Translations under genes and position numbers: made by a program | Notes under the pieces: generated by a model | Database searches by the model: none | Told to the model about the DNA's origin: nothing | Seen by the model: the letters and a program-made list of their open reading frames with translations, nothing else | Assembly: GCF_963966145.1 (NCBI RefSeq) | Contig: NC_091050.1 | Location: 10,106,001 to 10,170,000, forward strand | Source of the DNA: Tenebrio molitor | Lineage: Eukaryota; Arthropoda; Insecta; Coleoptera; Tenebrionidae | Direction: 5' to 3' | DNA length: 64,000 nt | Shown: positions 62,870-64,000 of the stretch, piece by piece | Layout: each line of letters opens with the position of its first letter | Numbering within the stretch: position 1 is the stretch's first letter

Positions 62870-63387
62870 CAGGATGTTAGGTAAATGTCTGGCCAAACTT
62901 TAATCGCGAGCTACTGGCTTCATGTAGAACTCGGAAAAAATATTTAAAAAATTCTGTCAAAAAATAAATTGACATTTAATTTTTGAGGAAAATTTTTTTT
63001 TAATTGCTTTTAGTCTTCTACGTTGTCCCACAACCTCGTAGGTAAAATTTCGAAATATTTTTTAAGTACACCCTTGTATATGGTGTTTTATAAAATGTAC
63101 GCCAATGCGAAGTAACCTCTAGGAAATATGCTTTAAAACAAGGAAACCGCATTGGTGTACGTTTTATAACATATGATATACAGGGTGTATTTTTAAAATA
63201 TGCCGAAATTTTACCTACGAGGTTGTGGGACAACGTAGAAGACTAAAAGCAGTTAAAAAAAATTTTCCTCAAAAATTAAATGTCAATTTATTTTTTGACA
63301 TAGAATTTTTTAAATATTTTTTCCGAGTTCTACATGAAGCCAGTAGCTCGCAGTTAAAGTTTGGCCGGACGTTTACCTAACACCCTG
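62870..63387. mobile_element. 518-bp near-complete palindrome element, CAGGATGTTAGGTAAA ends
   Basis: Starts CAGGATGTTAGGTAAATGTC and ends GTTTACCTAACACCCTG, with TATA on both sides (62866-62869 and 63388-63391). The arms are about 240 bp and nearly identical in inverted orientation. They include TTCTACGTTGTCCCACAACC and CTACTGGCTTCATGTAGAAC and their complements. The inner part (GTGTTTTATAAAATGTACGC and complement) is also inverted, so almost the whole element can fold on itself. No transposase is encoded. Confidence 0.85.
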
Positions 63388-63783
63388 TATACTTAAATAA
63401 TTATGCTTTTATAACAAAAATTAATTAATAACAATTCAAAAATAAACAAAATAAATCGGATTTGAACACAAACATTCTTTTAGAACGTTTTTAAATGAAA
63501 AATTAAATTTGGATTTCTTGTTACTTTAGCAAGCTAGCAACCTCCTACGTAAAAATTAAATGTTCCTTGTTTTATTGAAATCTTGGAAGCAAATATTTGT
63601 TAAACTGAGAGTTGAGTAGGTGGTGAATAATCCTGAGTTTCTTTTGACAAAATCAATTACATAATCGTTTAAGAATGTAAAATTGTATTGTAATTAAATA
63701 CCAAGAAGCATCTTTTAAGAAGAGTTGGTGTTAAAAAAATTGAGTTCATATTTTTTAATAATAATGATTAATAATGATTCCAC

Positions 63784-64000
63784 GACTTGGTGGTAGTGGT
63801 AAAGAGTGAGAGAGATATGAAAGAAATGATGAGGAGCCTGGGAAAGTATGTGAGGAAGAAAAAGCTGGAGGTGAATGTTGAAAAGACAACAATGTTGGTG
63901 TTCAACAAGAGAAAGAGGAAGAGTGAAGAGAATGAGTGGAAGTGGGAAGGAAGGAAAATAGAACGAGTACAACAGGGAGTAAGAGAGATGTATGACAGAG
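63784..64000 (+). pseudogene. 5'-truncated non-LTR reverse transcriptase, continues past window
   Basis: From 63784 the plus strand reads DLVVVVKSERDMKEMMRSLG, KYVRKKKLEVNVEKTTML, VFNKRKRK, then EWKWEGRKIERVQ, open to the window edge (72 codons). This is the region after the catalytic (Y/F)xDD motif of insect non-LTR reverse transcriptases. LEVNxxKTxxMxF corresponds to motif D, and the KW(E/K)G pattern follows it in these elements. The first aspartate at 63784 is the only trace of xDD, and upstream there is a stop (63775-63777) in AT-rich DNA. The break therefore falls inside the catalytic motif, as expected from 5' truncation during target-primed insertion. The GA-rich codon use differs sharply from the surroundings. 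Confidence 0.75.

Larger units (their letters stand above)
48792..64000 (-). other. Neuroligin intron upstream of the 48636-48791 exon (partial)
   Basis: At least 15.2 kb preceding the acceptor at 48793-48792. It contains a minisatellite repeat (49749), palindromes (56450, 56825, 62342), a hairpin copy (58349), a transposase remnant (60042), an inverted-repeat element (62870) and a reverse transcriptase fragment (63784). In 50000-56400, 56910-58200 and 60400-62300 I see no definite feature. Open frames at 51421-51771, 53824-54180, 54400-54712 and 59497-59865 lie in somewhat GC-richer DNA, overlap on both strands in several cases, and show no domain. Confidence 0.7.

Overview
This 64 kb window is animal DNA, almost certainly from an insect; a beetle is my best guess, but only from general impression. 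The one gene I recognise with confidence is a neuroligin on the minus strand. Four of its internal coding exons are present: 48636-48791, 32042-32230, 8709-8915 and 5195-5661. Spliced together they give about 340 codons of the cholinesterase-like extracellular domain. The order, the canonical GT/AG borders and the reading phases (1-1, 1-1, 1-1, 1-0) all agree. The signal peptide and first part of the domain should lie beyond 64000. The rest of the domain, the membrane segment and the cytoplasmic PDZ-binding tail should lie before position 1.

The remaining ~98% is AT-rich intron: >5.2 kb, 3.0 kb, 23.1 kb, 16.4 kb and >15.2 kb in chromosome order. These introns are loaded with short inverted-repeat DNA. 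The main group is a hairpin family with at least nine copies, whose arms carry the motif AACCCACAATACATTT. Its better-preserved copies start with CAGGG and are flanked by TA. Two longer members (2205-2553 and 46411-46866) enclose a decayed reading frame that I read as the N-terminal helix-turn-helix (DUF4817-like) of an insect Tc1/mariner-type transposase. The C-terminal landmark of that protein class (DLTxLDF...GYL) occurs separately on the minus strand at 60180-60266 and 36090-36146. Other inverted-repeat elements with CAGG-type ends and TA flanks are at 10059-10786, 30017-30486 (with a second one nested at 30061-30414) and 62870-63387. Near-perfect palindromes occur at 26629-26873 and 56450-56598. 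A set of palindromes and dispersed repeats shares a GC-rich core resembling CCTCGACTTCGTCTCGG.

Two non-LTR retrotransposon fragments are visible on the plus strand: a probable ORF2 C-terminus at 47279-47470 and a 5'-truncated reverse transcriptase running off the right edge from 63784. A two-copy repeat (24826-25078, 49749-49950) contains a 32-bp minisatellite whose unit number differs between copies. I found no rRNA, CRISPR or convincing tRNA. Possible but unproven coding pieces are noted at 11865-12368, 36147-36388 and 36941-37199.
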